This document shows, piece after piece, positions 28,288-36,411 of a stretch of 64,000 nt of DNA. The stretch lies in NCBI GenBank assembly GCA_023957125.1, contig JAMLHL010000005.1:150014-214013 (forward strand), read 5' to 3'. The notes below the pieces were generated by a model that was given only the letters and a program-made list of their open reading frames with translations, made no database searches and was not told the DNA's origin. A program made the translations under genes and the position numbers. The DNA comes from Chitinophagaceae bacterium (GTDB lineage: Bacteria; Bacteroidota; Bacteroidia; Chitinophagales; Chitinophagaceae). The first letter of the stretch is position 1; every line of letters begins with the position of its first letter.

Positions 28288-29756
28288 TCTTAAAAATCAA
28301 AAGCAGGGCTCGCCGGATCGTGAGCCTGGCTGCCGGGTGTTTTATTGCCCTGTTATTGGGGAATAGCATTTCCTCCTTCGGAAAAGTAAAAGGGAAGGAG
28401 CATGTGATAAAAGAAAGTATTGACGAAACAATTCAGCCTGCAGAAAACGCGAACTGGATGGTGGGTATTTCCCGCCGTGTACTTACCCCTGCCACCGATG
28501 TATGGTTGGCAGGTTATGGTAGCAAACGTCCTGTTGTAGGAAAATTGCATGATATATGGGTAAAGGTTTTAGCGCTTAAAAGCAGCAATGGTAAGCGGGC
28601 AGTTATGGTTACCACCGATAACCAGGGTATGTCCAGAACGATCTATGAAAATCTTTATAAAAAAGTACAAGAGCGTTTTCAATTGGATCGCTCTGAGTTT
28701 ATGTTGACATTTTCCCACAACCATTCGGGTCCCCGCCTTCGCGGCGACCTGGTAGATTATTACCCAAGCGATGATGGGCAACGAAAGCTCGTGGATGAAT
28801 ATTCCGACTGGATGGAAGGGCAGATCATTGATGCAATGGACGAGGCATTGAAGAACATGCAGCCTGCCCGAATTTCCAGGGGAGAAGGGCTTTGCACCTT
28901 TGCGGTTAACCGGCGTGATAATGTGGAATCGGAAGTGCCGGCAATGATGGCGGCAGGCGAACCGCTGAAAGGGGTGGTTGATCATTACGTTCCTGTTTTA
29001 TCGGTGAAGGATGCCAACGGAACCCTTAAAGCTATCCTGTTTGGATATGCCTGTCATCCCACTACATTGTCGGGGAATTTATTGTCGGGTGATTATCCTG
29101 GATTTGCACAGGTGAATCTGGAGGAACGGTTCCCGGGGGTTACCGCCATGTTCTTTAATACCTGTGGAGGTGATCAGAATCCCTTACCACGCCGCACAGT
29201 AGAGCTATGCGAAAAATATGGTAAAATGTTGTCGGATGCGGTAGAAGCGGTAATAGCCCAACCCATGCAATCCATATCCCCCGGCTTGCAAACGGCATTT
29301 CAATTTGTGGATCTTGATTACGAAGAGGTGGTGACAAAAGAGAAGTTGCTTCCTCTCACTACCGGAAGTAATGATATTGCCGCCCGCTGGGCAAGGCGTA
29401 TGTTGGAAGTGATTGATAAGGGGGTACAATTTTCCAATACATACCATTATTACCCGGTACAGGCATGGCAGTTTGGTAAAGAATTGCTGTTGATCGGCAC
29501 CGGCGGTGAAACAGTAGTAGATTATTCACTTCGCTTCAAACGGGAGTTTGGCGAAGGCTCTACCTGGGTTTGCGGTTATGCCAATCACATGGTATCCTAT
29601 ATTCCGTCGCGGCGGGTATGGGAAGAGGGTGGTTATGAAGGCGGTGCTCATCTTGATGAATATGGCCATCCCGCATGGAGATGGGCGGGAAATGTGGAAG
29701 ACCGTATTGCCAAAGGTGTTCATCGCGTTGTGAAGCAGGCACGTAAACGTCGTTAG
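28284..29756 (+). CDS. Neutral-ceramidase-like exported hydrolase, subtype A copy 2
   Basis: 490 residues. Signal region VSLAAGCFIALLLGNSISSF, then VGISRRVLTPATDVWLAGYG. Metal-ligand motifs FSHNHSGPRLRGDL, GYACHPTTL, GTGGETVVDYS and MVSYIPSRRVWEEGGYEGG are intact. The nucleophile site is TCGGDQNPLPRR. It ends with the subtype-A signature HLDEYGHPAWRWAGNVEDR. The start overlaps the stop of the upstream DUF1080 gene. Its sequence is more diverged from A copy 1 than the broken A copy is, so the broken copy came from a later duplication of copy 1. Confidence 0.86.
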   Translation: MILKIKSRARRIVSLAAGCFIALLLGNSISSFGKVKGKEHVIKESIDETIQPAENANWMVGISRRVLTPATDVWLAGYGSKRPVVGKLHDIWVKVLALKSSNGKRAVMVTTDNQGMSRTIYENLYKKVQERFQLDRSEFMLTFSHNHSGPRLRGDLVDYYPSDDGQRKLVDEYSDWMEGQIIDAMDEALKNMQPARISRGEGLCTFAVNRRDNVESEVPAMMAAGEPLKGVVDHYVPVLSVKDANGTLKAILFGYACHPTTLSGNLLSGDYPGFAQVNLEERFPGVTAMFFNTCGGDQNPLPRRTVELCEKYGKMLSDAVEAVIAQPMQSISPGLQTAFQFVDLDYEEVVTKEKLLPLTTGSNDIAARWARRMLEVIDKGVQFSNTYHYYPVQAWQFGKELLLIGTGGETVVDYSLRFKREFGEGSTWVCGYANHMVSYIPSRRVWEEGGYEGGAHLDEYGHPAWRWAGNVEDRIAKGVHRVVKQARKRR

Positions 29757-29845
29757 CCGGGGTGTCATATAAAATGAGTATAGCATCCATGAAAAAGAAA
29801 TTTATTTCATTTTCATCACTACTATGAATTGAAAAATAATTATAA

Positions 29846-31255
29846 ATGAAAGGAGCGCTTTTATATTCACAGGTACTCTTCTTAATGTTCGCTTTCTCTG
29901 AAGTAAGTGCATCGGAATATATGATGGAAGAAGCGGATGCAGCCTGGAAAGCCGGGGTTGCTAAAGCCAATATAACCCCTGAAAAGTATATATGGATGGG
30001 TGGATATGCATTCCGCAATCATCCGGCAGAGGGTAAGATCACTGATCTATGGGCAAAGGCTTTGGCATTGGAAGATGCAAACGGACAAAAGGCGGTGATT
30101 GTAACAATGGATCTGGTAGGGATCTCAAAAGCGCTTTCCGACCGTATCAGACGCCAACTCGGCGCAAAGCTTCACTTATCAAATCCGCAAATTATACTCA
30201 ACACTTCTCATACGCATACCGGCCCGGTAGTTGGAGATCTTTCGGCTGATATTTATAACCTCGATGCGGCGGAACGTAAGAAAGTTGACGAATACGCTGA
30301 TAATTTGCAGGCAAAGATCGTCAATCTGGTCGTCGAAGCATTCAGTCGAATGAAAGCTGTGCGTCTCTATTCGGGTAACGGGATCACCCGGTTCCAGGTC
30401 AACAGGCACACTAATGTTGAATCTACTTTAAAAGGAACAACACATTTGAACGGGCCGAACGATTACGCGGTTCCTGTTATAAAAGTGGTGGATGGGAATA
30501 ATAAAATGATGGCGGTGCTCTTTGGATATGCCTGCCACAATACAACGTTGAGTGTTTATCAATGGTCGGGCGACTATGCAGGATTTGCACAAATAGAACT
30601 GGAAAAAGATTTCCCCGGAGCCGTTGCCCTGTTTTTCCAGGGAGCAGGAGGAGACCAGAACCCGTTGCCCCGTGGAACAGTTTCAAGGGCTGTACAATAT
30701 GGTAAGGCGCTTGCTGCCGCAGTTGAAGCGGTCATTGTCGGGGAAATGAAGCCCCTGGATAGTCGCCTTGCCGTAACCTATTCAGAGATCAATTTACCAT
30801 TTGCAAACCGGCCGCCAACCAAAGAAGAGCTGGTCCGGATCATAAATGACTCTTCAGCACGCGCTTATCCCGCCTATCATAAACGGTCGGCTAAACGTTT
30901 TCTTAATACGCTTGAAAAAGGAGAATCATTAATGTCTTCCTATCCCTGGTACCCTGTTCAGGTTTGGAATGTGGGCGGACAGGCCATTTTTGCCTTTGGG
31001 GGTGAATTGACGGTAGGCTATACCGTTAACCTGAAACGGATCTTTGGTGAGGATATATTTGTATTGGGTTACAGTAACGATATCATGTCGTATATTCCAA
31101 CAGCGAAGATGCTTACGGAAGGCGGATATGAAGCAGGGATGTCGCCTGTTTTTACTACGCCTTATGCAGGCACCGTTGAGAATATTATCATAGGCCAGGC
31201 GATTAAAGAAGCCGGAAAAGCAGGTATATCGCCAACGCTTTCCCGTAACCGGTAG
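29846..31255 (+). CDS. Neutral-ceramidase-like exported hydrolase, subtype B copy 3
   Basis: 469 residues, the most diverged of the B copies. Signal peptide LLYSQVLFLMFAFSEVSA, fold start WKAGVAKANITPEKYIWMGG. Metal-ligand motifs are NTSHTHTGP, GYACHNTTL, FGGELTVGYT and DIMSYIPTAKMLTEGGYE. The nucleophile site is GAGGDQNPLPRG. Where B copies 1 and 2 have YPYPVQVW this one has YPWYPVQVW, and the terminal segment reads AGMSPVFTTPYAG instead of ASSQMVYGLPS. It follows A copy 2 by 89 bases and ends the main array. Confidence 0.86.
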   Translation: MKGALLYSQVLFLMFAFSEVSASEYMMEEADAAWKAGVAKANITPEKYIWMGGYAFRNHPAEGKITDLWAKALALEDANGQKAVIVTMDLVGISKALSDRIRRQLGAKLHLSNPQIILNTSHTHTGPVVGDLSADIYNLDAAERKKVDEYADNLQAKIVNLVVEAFSRMKAVRLYSGNGITRFQVNRHTNVESTLKGTTHLNGPNDYAVPVIKVVDGNNKMMAVLFGYACHNTTLSVYQWSGDYAGFAQIELEKDFPGAVALFFQGAGGDQNPLPRGTVSRAVQYGKALAAAVEAVIVGEMKPLDSRLAVTYSEINLPFANRPPTKEELVRIINDSSARAYPAYHKRSAKRFLNTLEKGESLMSSYPWYPVQVWNVGGQAIFAFGGELTVGYTVNLKRIFGEDIFVLGYSNDIMSYIPTAKMLTEGGYEAGMSPVFTTPYAGTVENIIIGQAIKEAGKAGISPTLSRNR

Positions 31256-31319
31256 CGATAATGACTTTCCCAAAGCGAAATGAATAAATTGTAATAGTAA
31301 ACCATCAAATCGAAAAGAT

Positions 31320-32645
31320 ATGCAGAAGTTTATGCTAAGCTGGGTATTGGCTTTATTCCTGTCGGAAGGCATTGCTCAATCGCCGGGATTGAAACTAGTA
31401 GATAATTTTTTACGGGATAATTATCCATCCCTCGATAAATTATATAAGTATCTGCATCAAAATCCTGAACTTTCATTACAGGAAGAAAAGACCTCCACAA
31501 TAATCGCGTCAGAATTGGAAGGGCTGGGTTTTGAAGTGATCAGGAAATTAGGATCGCATGGACTGGCGGGCATTTACAGGAACGGAAAAGGTCCCACCGT
31601 TCTGATCCGTACGGATATGGATGCTTTACCCGTGGAAGAAAAGACCGGTCTTCCATATGCCAGTAAAGTCAAAGCCATCAATGCGGCCGGAAATGAAACA
31701 CACGTGATGCATGCCTGTGGGCATGATCTTCACATGACCGTATTCGCAGGTACTGCACGTATATTGGTAAAGGCAAAAGATCAATGGAAAGGGACATTGG
31801 TGATGGTTGCTCAATCTGCAGAGGAAACGGGGCAGGGAGCTGACCTGATGTTCAAGGCAGGGTTATATAACAAAATACCTAAACCTGATTATGCCATAGC
31901 CCTTCATGATAATCCCAATTTGGAAGCCGGGAAGCTGGGATATCGTGAGGGAGCGTTTTTGGCCGGGGTGGACATGGTGGATATGACTGTTTTTGGGGAA
32001 GGTGGTCATGGAGCGGCTCCTCATACGACAAGGGATCCCATTGTATTGAGCGCGCAGATGATCATGGATTTTCAGACTGTTGTAAGCAGGGAGATCAATC
32101 CCCTGGAGCCTGCTGTAGTAACTGTTGGCTCCATACAAGGGGGCACCGTTCATAACATTATTCCTGACGAAGTAAAGCTGCAGTTAACACTTCGCTTCTA
32201 TTCGGAAGAGGTAAGGAATCAGATAATTGCAGCCCTGCACAGGATCAGTAAAAACCTGGCTTTGGCAGCAGGTTTGCCGATCGAAAAAATACCCGTTATC
32301 AAGGTCCGTGATCCCTATATTCCCGCAACCATTAACGATATTTCGCTAACAAAAAGGGTTGTTGATGTATTCTCAAAGAATTTTGGGAAGGATAATGTAG
32401 TAGAAATGCCGCTATATATGTTTGGAGAAGATTTCAGCCGCTTTGGGATGCAGGATGTTAAGGTGCCTATACTTATGTTTTGGCTGGGGGCCGTTGATCC
32501 GGCCAAAGTAAAATCTGCCAGGGAAAAGGGAGAACAATTGCCCTCGCTTCATTCACCCCTCTTTGCACCCTTAACCGAGCCGGCAATAAAAACAGGAGTA
32601 AGGGCAATGGTCGTAGCTTCCTTTGAGCTTTTTGGAAAGTCATAA
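31320..32645 (+). CDS. Exported M20-family amidohydrolase
   Basis: 441 residues with a signal peptide (FMLSWVLALFLSEGIAQ). Metal-binding and catalytic motifs are HACGHDLHMT, QSAEETGQGA with the Glu pair, ALHDNP and the final SLHSPLFAP. The dimerisation region lies around VFGEGGHGAAPHTTRDP. This is the hippurate hydrolase/N-acyl-amino-acid amidohydrolase branch, which splits acyl-amide bonds. Its position 64 bases after the ceramidase-like array supports an amide-containing substrate, since it could cleave an acylated product made upstream. Export is unusual for the branch but common in Bacteroidota. Confidence 0.9.
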   Translation: MQKFMLSWVLALFLSEGIAQSPGLKLVDNFLRDNYPSLDKLYKYLHQNPELSLQEEKTSTIIASELEGLGFEVIRKLGSHGLAGIYRNGKGPTVLIRTDMDALPVEEKTGLPYASKVKAINAAGNETHVMHACGHDLHMTVFAGTARILVKAKDQWKGTLVMVAQSAEETGQGADLMFKAGLYNKIPKPDYAIALHDNPNLEAGKLGYREGAFLAGVDMVDMTVFGEGGHGAAPHTTRDPIVLSAQMIMDFQTVVSREINPLEPAVVTVGSIQGGTVHNIIPDEVKLQLTLRFYSEEVRNQIIAALHRISKNLALAAGLPIEKIPVIKVRDPYIPATINDISLTKRVVDVFSKNFGKDNVVEMPLYMFGEDFSRFGMQDVKVPILMFWLGAVDPAKVKSAREKGEQLPSLHSPLFAPLTEPAIKTGVRAMVVASFELFGKS

Positions 32646-32795
32646 CAAATTATACCAGGTATAAGATAAGCTTTATCGCAGCTGAAAATGAAAAGGTTGT
32701 TGCTTATTCGTTGTGGGGGAAAGAAATTAAAAAAGTACTGGATGAACTTAATACCGGTAAATATTGAATTTTTAATAAATCAAACTTTTTACATC

Positions 32796-33854
32796 ATGAA
32801 GAAAGTGAATCTAAGTTTTATTTTGATGTCCGTTATTTCGTTTGCTGCGGTTAGTCAGCCGGCAACAAAGCAGGTTGATTTGGGAAAAGGAGTGGCTATT
32901 GAATTGGTGCAAATTCCTTCAGGTAAATTTATGATGGGAAGTACAAAGGAGGAGAAGATATGGGCCACGGGTTGGGAAGGAGGCGCTGAGCCGGGAAAAG
33001 GCCTTCCCGGAACCGGAGTGCGGGAATCCTATGAAGGCGAGCCTCATTTGGTGCATGTAAAAGATGGCTTCTGGATGGGGCGTACCGAAGTCACTGTGGG
33101 ACAATTCAAACGTTTCGTGGAGGAAACAGGTTATGTAACTGATGCTGAGAAACCGGGAGGCGAAACACAGGTTTTTGATCCGGAGTGGAAGATCAGCGGC
33201 ATTGCGCCACCCCATCCATGGATTTCTGTAAAAGGAAAGAGCTGGCGCGACCCTAATTTTGGTTTCCCCCTGCGTGATTCGTACCCGGTGGTGTGTGTAA
33301 GCTACAATGATGATAAAGCTTTTTGTGAGTGGCTGACAAAGCGTGAAAGAGCTGCCGGCAGACTACCGGAAGGCTTGGTATATCGCTTACCCACAGAAGC
33401 GGAATGGGAGTATGCCTGCCGTGGCGGTAAGGAAGGGTATTTTTGGTGGGGAAGTGATCTGAGTGAAGGAGAAGGACGATTGAATATTTCAGGGATGGAT
33501 ATGCTGCCCGGACGGAATAAGGCCTGGCCGTATAACAAAGTGCCCTGGAGTGATGGGTTTGCATTTGTTTCCCCGGTGGATTTTTATGGAGAAAAAGGCC
33601 GCAATGGGTTTGGGCTTGCAGATATGTTAGGTGGTGTGTGGGAGTTCGTGCTCGATGACTTTGACCCAAAGGGTGGGCATGAAAAGGTTTATTTTGGTAA
33701 AGATGGAAAGGTGGTCCATAATGTTTGCAAAGGAGGCAACTATTACGATGTTCCGGGAAATGCACGTTGTGCAGTACGCCTGGGTATCAAGAGTACGAGC
33801 TATTCCGACTCGCGTGATGGTTTCAGGGTTTGTCTTGGTAAACCTGTAGAATAA
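32796..33854 (+). CDS. Exported SUMF1/formylglycine-generating-like protein
   Basis: ATG at 32796 (352 residues) is chosen because a signal peptide follows it (VNLSFILMSVISFAAVSQ); an upstream ATG at 32688 adds 36 unlikely residues. The domain is clear: VQIPSGKFMMGST, WMGRTEVTVGQFKRFVEETG, YRLPTEAEWEYACRGG, NGFGLADMLGGVWEFVLDDF and GFRVCLGK. Real formylglycine-generating enzymes have a Cys pair in GGSFxCxxxYC. Here the place reads KGGNYYDVPGNARC, so the pair is missing and no sulfatase is encoded in the window. A structural or sugar-binding role, or another reaction, is more likely. Confidence 0.85.
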   Translation: MKKVNLSFILMSVISFAAVSQPATKQVDLGKGVAIELVQIPSGKFMMGSTKEEKIWATGWEGGAEPGKGLPGTGVRESYEGEPHLVHVKDGFWMGRTEVTVGQFKRFVEETGYVTDAEKPGGETQVFDPEWKISGIAPPHPWISVKGKSWRDPNFGFPLRDSYPVVCVSYNDDKAFCEWLTKRERAAGRLPEGLVYRLPTEAEWEYACRGGKEGYFWWGSDLSEGEGRLNISGMDMLPGRNKAWPYNKVPWSDGFAFVSPVDFYGEKGRNGFGLADMLGGVWEFVLDDFDPKGGHEKVYFGKDGKVVHNVCKGGNYYDVPGNARCAVRLGIKSTSYSDSRDGFRVCLGKPVE

Positions 33855-33933
33855 GTGGTGCGGTTGTTAATGCGGCACATTTCAAATTAGCCGTGATCGG
33901 ATTTGAAATGCGGACAGCAGACTTAGTGTTACA

Positions 33934-33966
33934 ATAAGGCCATGTCCATTTTGGATATGGCTTTAT
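33934..33966. terminator. Probable intrinsic terminator
   Basis: A 14-base stem (ATAAGGCCATGTCC pairing with GGATATGGCTTTAT, two G-T pairs) closes a five-base loop. It begins 80 bases after the SUMF1-like gene and is followed by a short T-rich stretch. It would end the long transcript of the ceramidase-like array. Eight-base arms TTTCAAAT/ATTTGAAA just upstream (about 33879-33908) add a second small hairpin. Confidence 0.55.
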
Positions 33967-34021
33967 TTCGGTAGGGGTTAATTTCATTTATAAAAAGAGG
34001 AGCTTTAAAACAGTTATTATA

Positions 34022-36382
34022 ATGCAAAAAAAAATTTTTTCCCGCAGGGATTTTGTGCTCAAATCAGCCGCGGGTGTAGGTGGTCTTGCAGTTGCGGGAT
34101 ATGCGACACAGGCAGCTACCCTGGAAGAGAAGATCGGCGATGCCAGTACGAATAAATATGAAACATCGCAGCCTGTAGGTTCGGTGGTGATTGAAGAAAA
34201 TGATGTGGTTATTGAAAATGATCAGATGAGATTGGTAATAGGCGCCAATGCAGTACCCAAAAGTTTGATGAATAAATCAAACCAGGAAGAATGTTTAGCC
34301 AGAAACGTAAACATCTCCATAAGCGCAATTACGCAGAAAAGGCCCTATAATAACGAGATCAAATTGGCCTATCCTTGTGAAGAACGAACCTTTTCAGCTA
34401 ATGCTATTAAAAGAGAGGGAGACTTGTTAGTAATTAAATATGAATTGATTCATTACAAGGCGCTTATCAGAATTAATATAAAGCCTGGTTATATCGAATT
34501 TAAATTAGAAGGGTTTGCCTTGAATGGGGAAGACGACTTCGGTCTTGGGGTGATGATGAAGCATCCTGCAGTCTGGAAGATCTCTTTTTTGCAATTACCT
34601 GTTAAAGAACGGACTTATTATGGAGACTGGCTTCAGGTTGTATGGGATAAGCAGGTAGCTACCAATTTTCTTGCCACCGGCCCTTTTGCAAGAATAGAAG
34701 CTTTTAAAAATAAGGACTATTTTCTAATGCGGGCAAGTGCTGAAAGAGAAATGAAATTGAAAGGAGTGAGTGTGGCTTTAATTACTTGCAGTACGAATAA
34801 GCTGCTTGACAATATTGAAAGGGTAGAGGAAGATTTTGAATTGGCTCCGGGTGTAAAAAGTCGCAGAAGGAAGGAATACAGATATTCCTATTATTGGACG
34901 GGCGATATTAATTCAACCAATATTGACCGGCATCTCAAATATGCGAAATTAGGTGGATTTCGGGCCATGAGCATATACTATTTTGCTTTTTTAGAAGGGA
35001 AAGGCTATCAATATACAGGTGACTATAAATGGGATCGAAAGCTCTTTCCTAATGGGAAAAGCGATTTGAAACAATTATTAGATAAGATTAAAAAGGAGGG
35101 GATCACACCCGGAATTCATACCTTACATTCATTTATTGGACTTAACAGCAAATATGTATCTCCGGTTCCCGACCATCGTTTAAATCTGGTTCAACGATTT
35201 ACCCTTTCCGCTCCTTTAGGCAAAGAAGATACAACGGTTTTTGTGGATGAAGATCCGGGTACTATTGAGATGACAGATGGACGTAGGGTTTTAAAAGTAG
35301 GCACTGAATTAATTTCATATACAGGCTATACTGATGATAAACCCTACCGGATTACGGGTTGTATTAGGGGGGCATTACAAACAAAGCCTGACAGTCATCC
35401 GGCAGGACTAATAATAGGAGTTTTGGATATTAGTGAATTTGGAGCGAGGAGTGTTTATATTAACCAGGACAATGATCTGCAGGATGAAATGGCTGAAAAA
35501 ATTGCTGATTTTTATGATGCGGGTTTTCAATTTTGTTATTACGATGGGTCGGAAGGGGTGAACGCCCCTTTCTGGTGTAACATAGCCCGGGCACAGTGGA
35601 GAGTTCATAAGAGACTAAATCCCCAGCCTTTGTTTGCCGAGGGGGCAGCAAAAACACATTTTAGCTGGCACATGCTGAGCCGCGGAAATGCTTTTGATGT
35701 TTTTAAACCGGAAGTATTAAAAGAAGAAATAAAGAAACACCCGGTAACTGAAGCACCGAGAATGAAAGCAAATTTTTCTCATCTTAATTTTGGGTGGTTG
35801 GGCTATTTTTTACCGGATGAGAATACGATAGGTACCCAACCGGATATGTTGGAGTATGTAGCCAGCAGGGCGGCGGCATGGGATTGCCACATTTCAATGC
35901 AATCCAATTTAAAGAAATTTGATGACCATCTCAGGACTCCCGATAACTTTGAAGTAATGAGAAGGTGGGAAGAGATTAGAGTTAATGATTGGCTTACAGA
36001 GGAACAAAAACTGTCTCTTCAAAACTTAGAGCAGGAACATATTTTACTGATCAATGAGAAGAATGAATTTGAATTGCAGTCCTACGACCAGATAACAAAT
36101 GTAGCCGGTAACAGCAGGGAAATACGTGCTTTTATTTTTGAGCGGGGTGGTAATCTGTATGTTGTTTACTGGCATATATCAGGCGCAAAGAAACTGGTAC
36201 TATCCCTGGATTCTAAGAAGATAACGGTAATGGATAGTTTAGAGAAAAAATCATCAGTAGCTTTTTCTAAACAATCGGGTCGTGTTGTCATACCTGTTAG
36301 TAACCGCAGATATATTAAATTCAGCAGAATTACCCGGGATCAGGTAATTACTGCTTTTCAAAATGCCATTATAATGCCGTAA
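34022..36382 (+). CDS. Tat-exported TIM-barrel glycoside-hydrolase-like protein
   Basis: 786 residues. A twin-arginine signal opens the protein (FSRRDFVLKSAAG, residues 5-17). An N-terminal beta-rich region (residues about 50-290) is followed by a barrel-like region with GDINSTNIDRHLKYAKLGGF, GITPGIHTLHSF, and CYYDGSEGVNAPFW, where Asp and Glu could be catalytic, then SWHMLSRGNAFDVF. This layout resembles GH36/GH31-type exo-enzymes, but I cannot assign a family. A similar-sized Tat-exported protein follows 29 bases later. Alternative: a carbohydrate-binding or isomerising enzyme. The general class is moderately sure, the reaction unknown. Confidence 0.6.
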   Translation: MQKKIFSRRDFVLKSAAGVGGLAVAGYATQAATLEEKIGDASTNKYETSQPVGSVVIEENDVVIENDQMRLVIGANAVPKSLMNKSNQEECLARNVNISISAITQKRPYNNEIKLAYPCEERTFSANAIKREGDLLVIKYELIHYKALIRINIKPGYIEFKLEGFALNGEDDFGLGVMMKHPAVWKISFLQLPVKERTYYGDWLQVVWDKQVATNFLATGPFARIEAFKNKDYFLMRASAEREMKLKGVSVALITCSTNKLLDNIERVEEDFELAPGVKSRRRKEYRYSYYWTGDINSTNIDRHLKYAKLGGFRAMSIYYFAFLEGKGYQYTGDYKWDRKLFPNGKSDLKQLLDKIKKEGITPGIHTLHSFIGLNSKYVSPVPDHRLNLVQRFTLSAPLGKEDTTVFVDEDPGTIEMTDGRRVLKVGTELISYTGYTDDKPYRITGCIRGALQTKPDSHPAGLIIGVLDISEFGARSVYINQDNDLQDEMAEKIADFYDAGFQFCYYDGSEGVNAPFWCNIARAQWRVHKRLNPQPLFAEGAAKTHFSWHMLSRGNAFDVFKPEVLKEEIKKHPVTEAPRMKANFSHLNFGWLGYFLPDENTIGTQPDMLEYVASRAAAWDCHISMQSNLKKFDDHLRTPDNFEVMRRWEEIRVNDWLTEEQKLSLQNLEQEHILLINEKNEFELQSYDQITNVAGNSREIRAFIFERGGNLYVVYWHISGAKKLVLSLDSKKITVMDSLEKKSSVAFSKQSGRVVIPVSNRRYIKFSRITRDQVITAFQNAIIMP

Positions 36383-36411
36383 GGTTACCAACCTTAAATC
36401 TAAATTAGGGT

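Noticed and set aside
32796..33854. True formylglycine-generating enzyme for sulfatases
   Set aside because: The catalytic Cys pair is absent and no sulfatase gene is present in the window.
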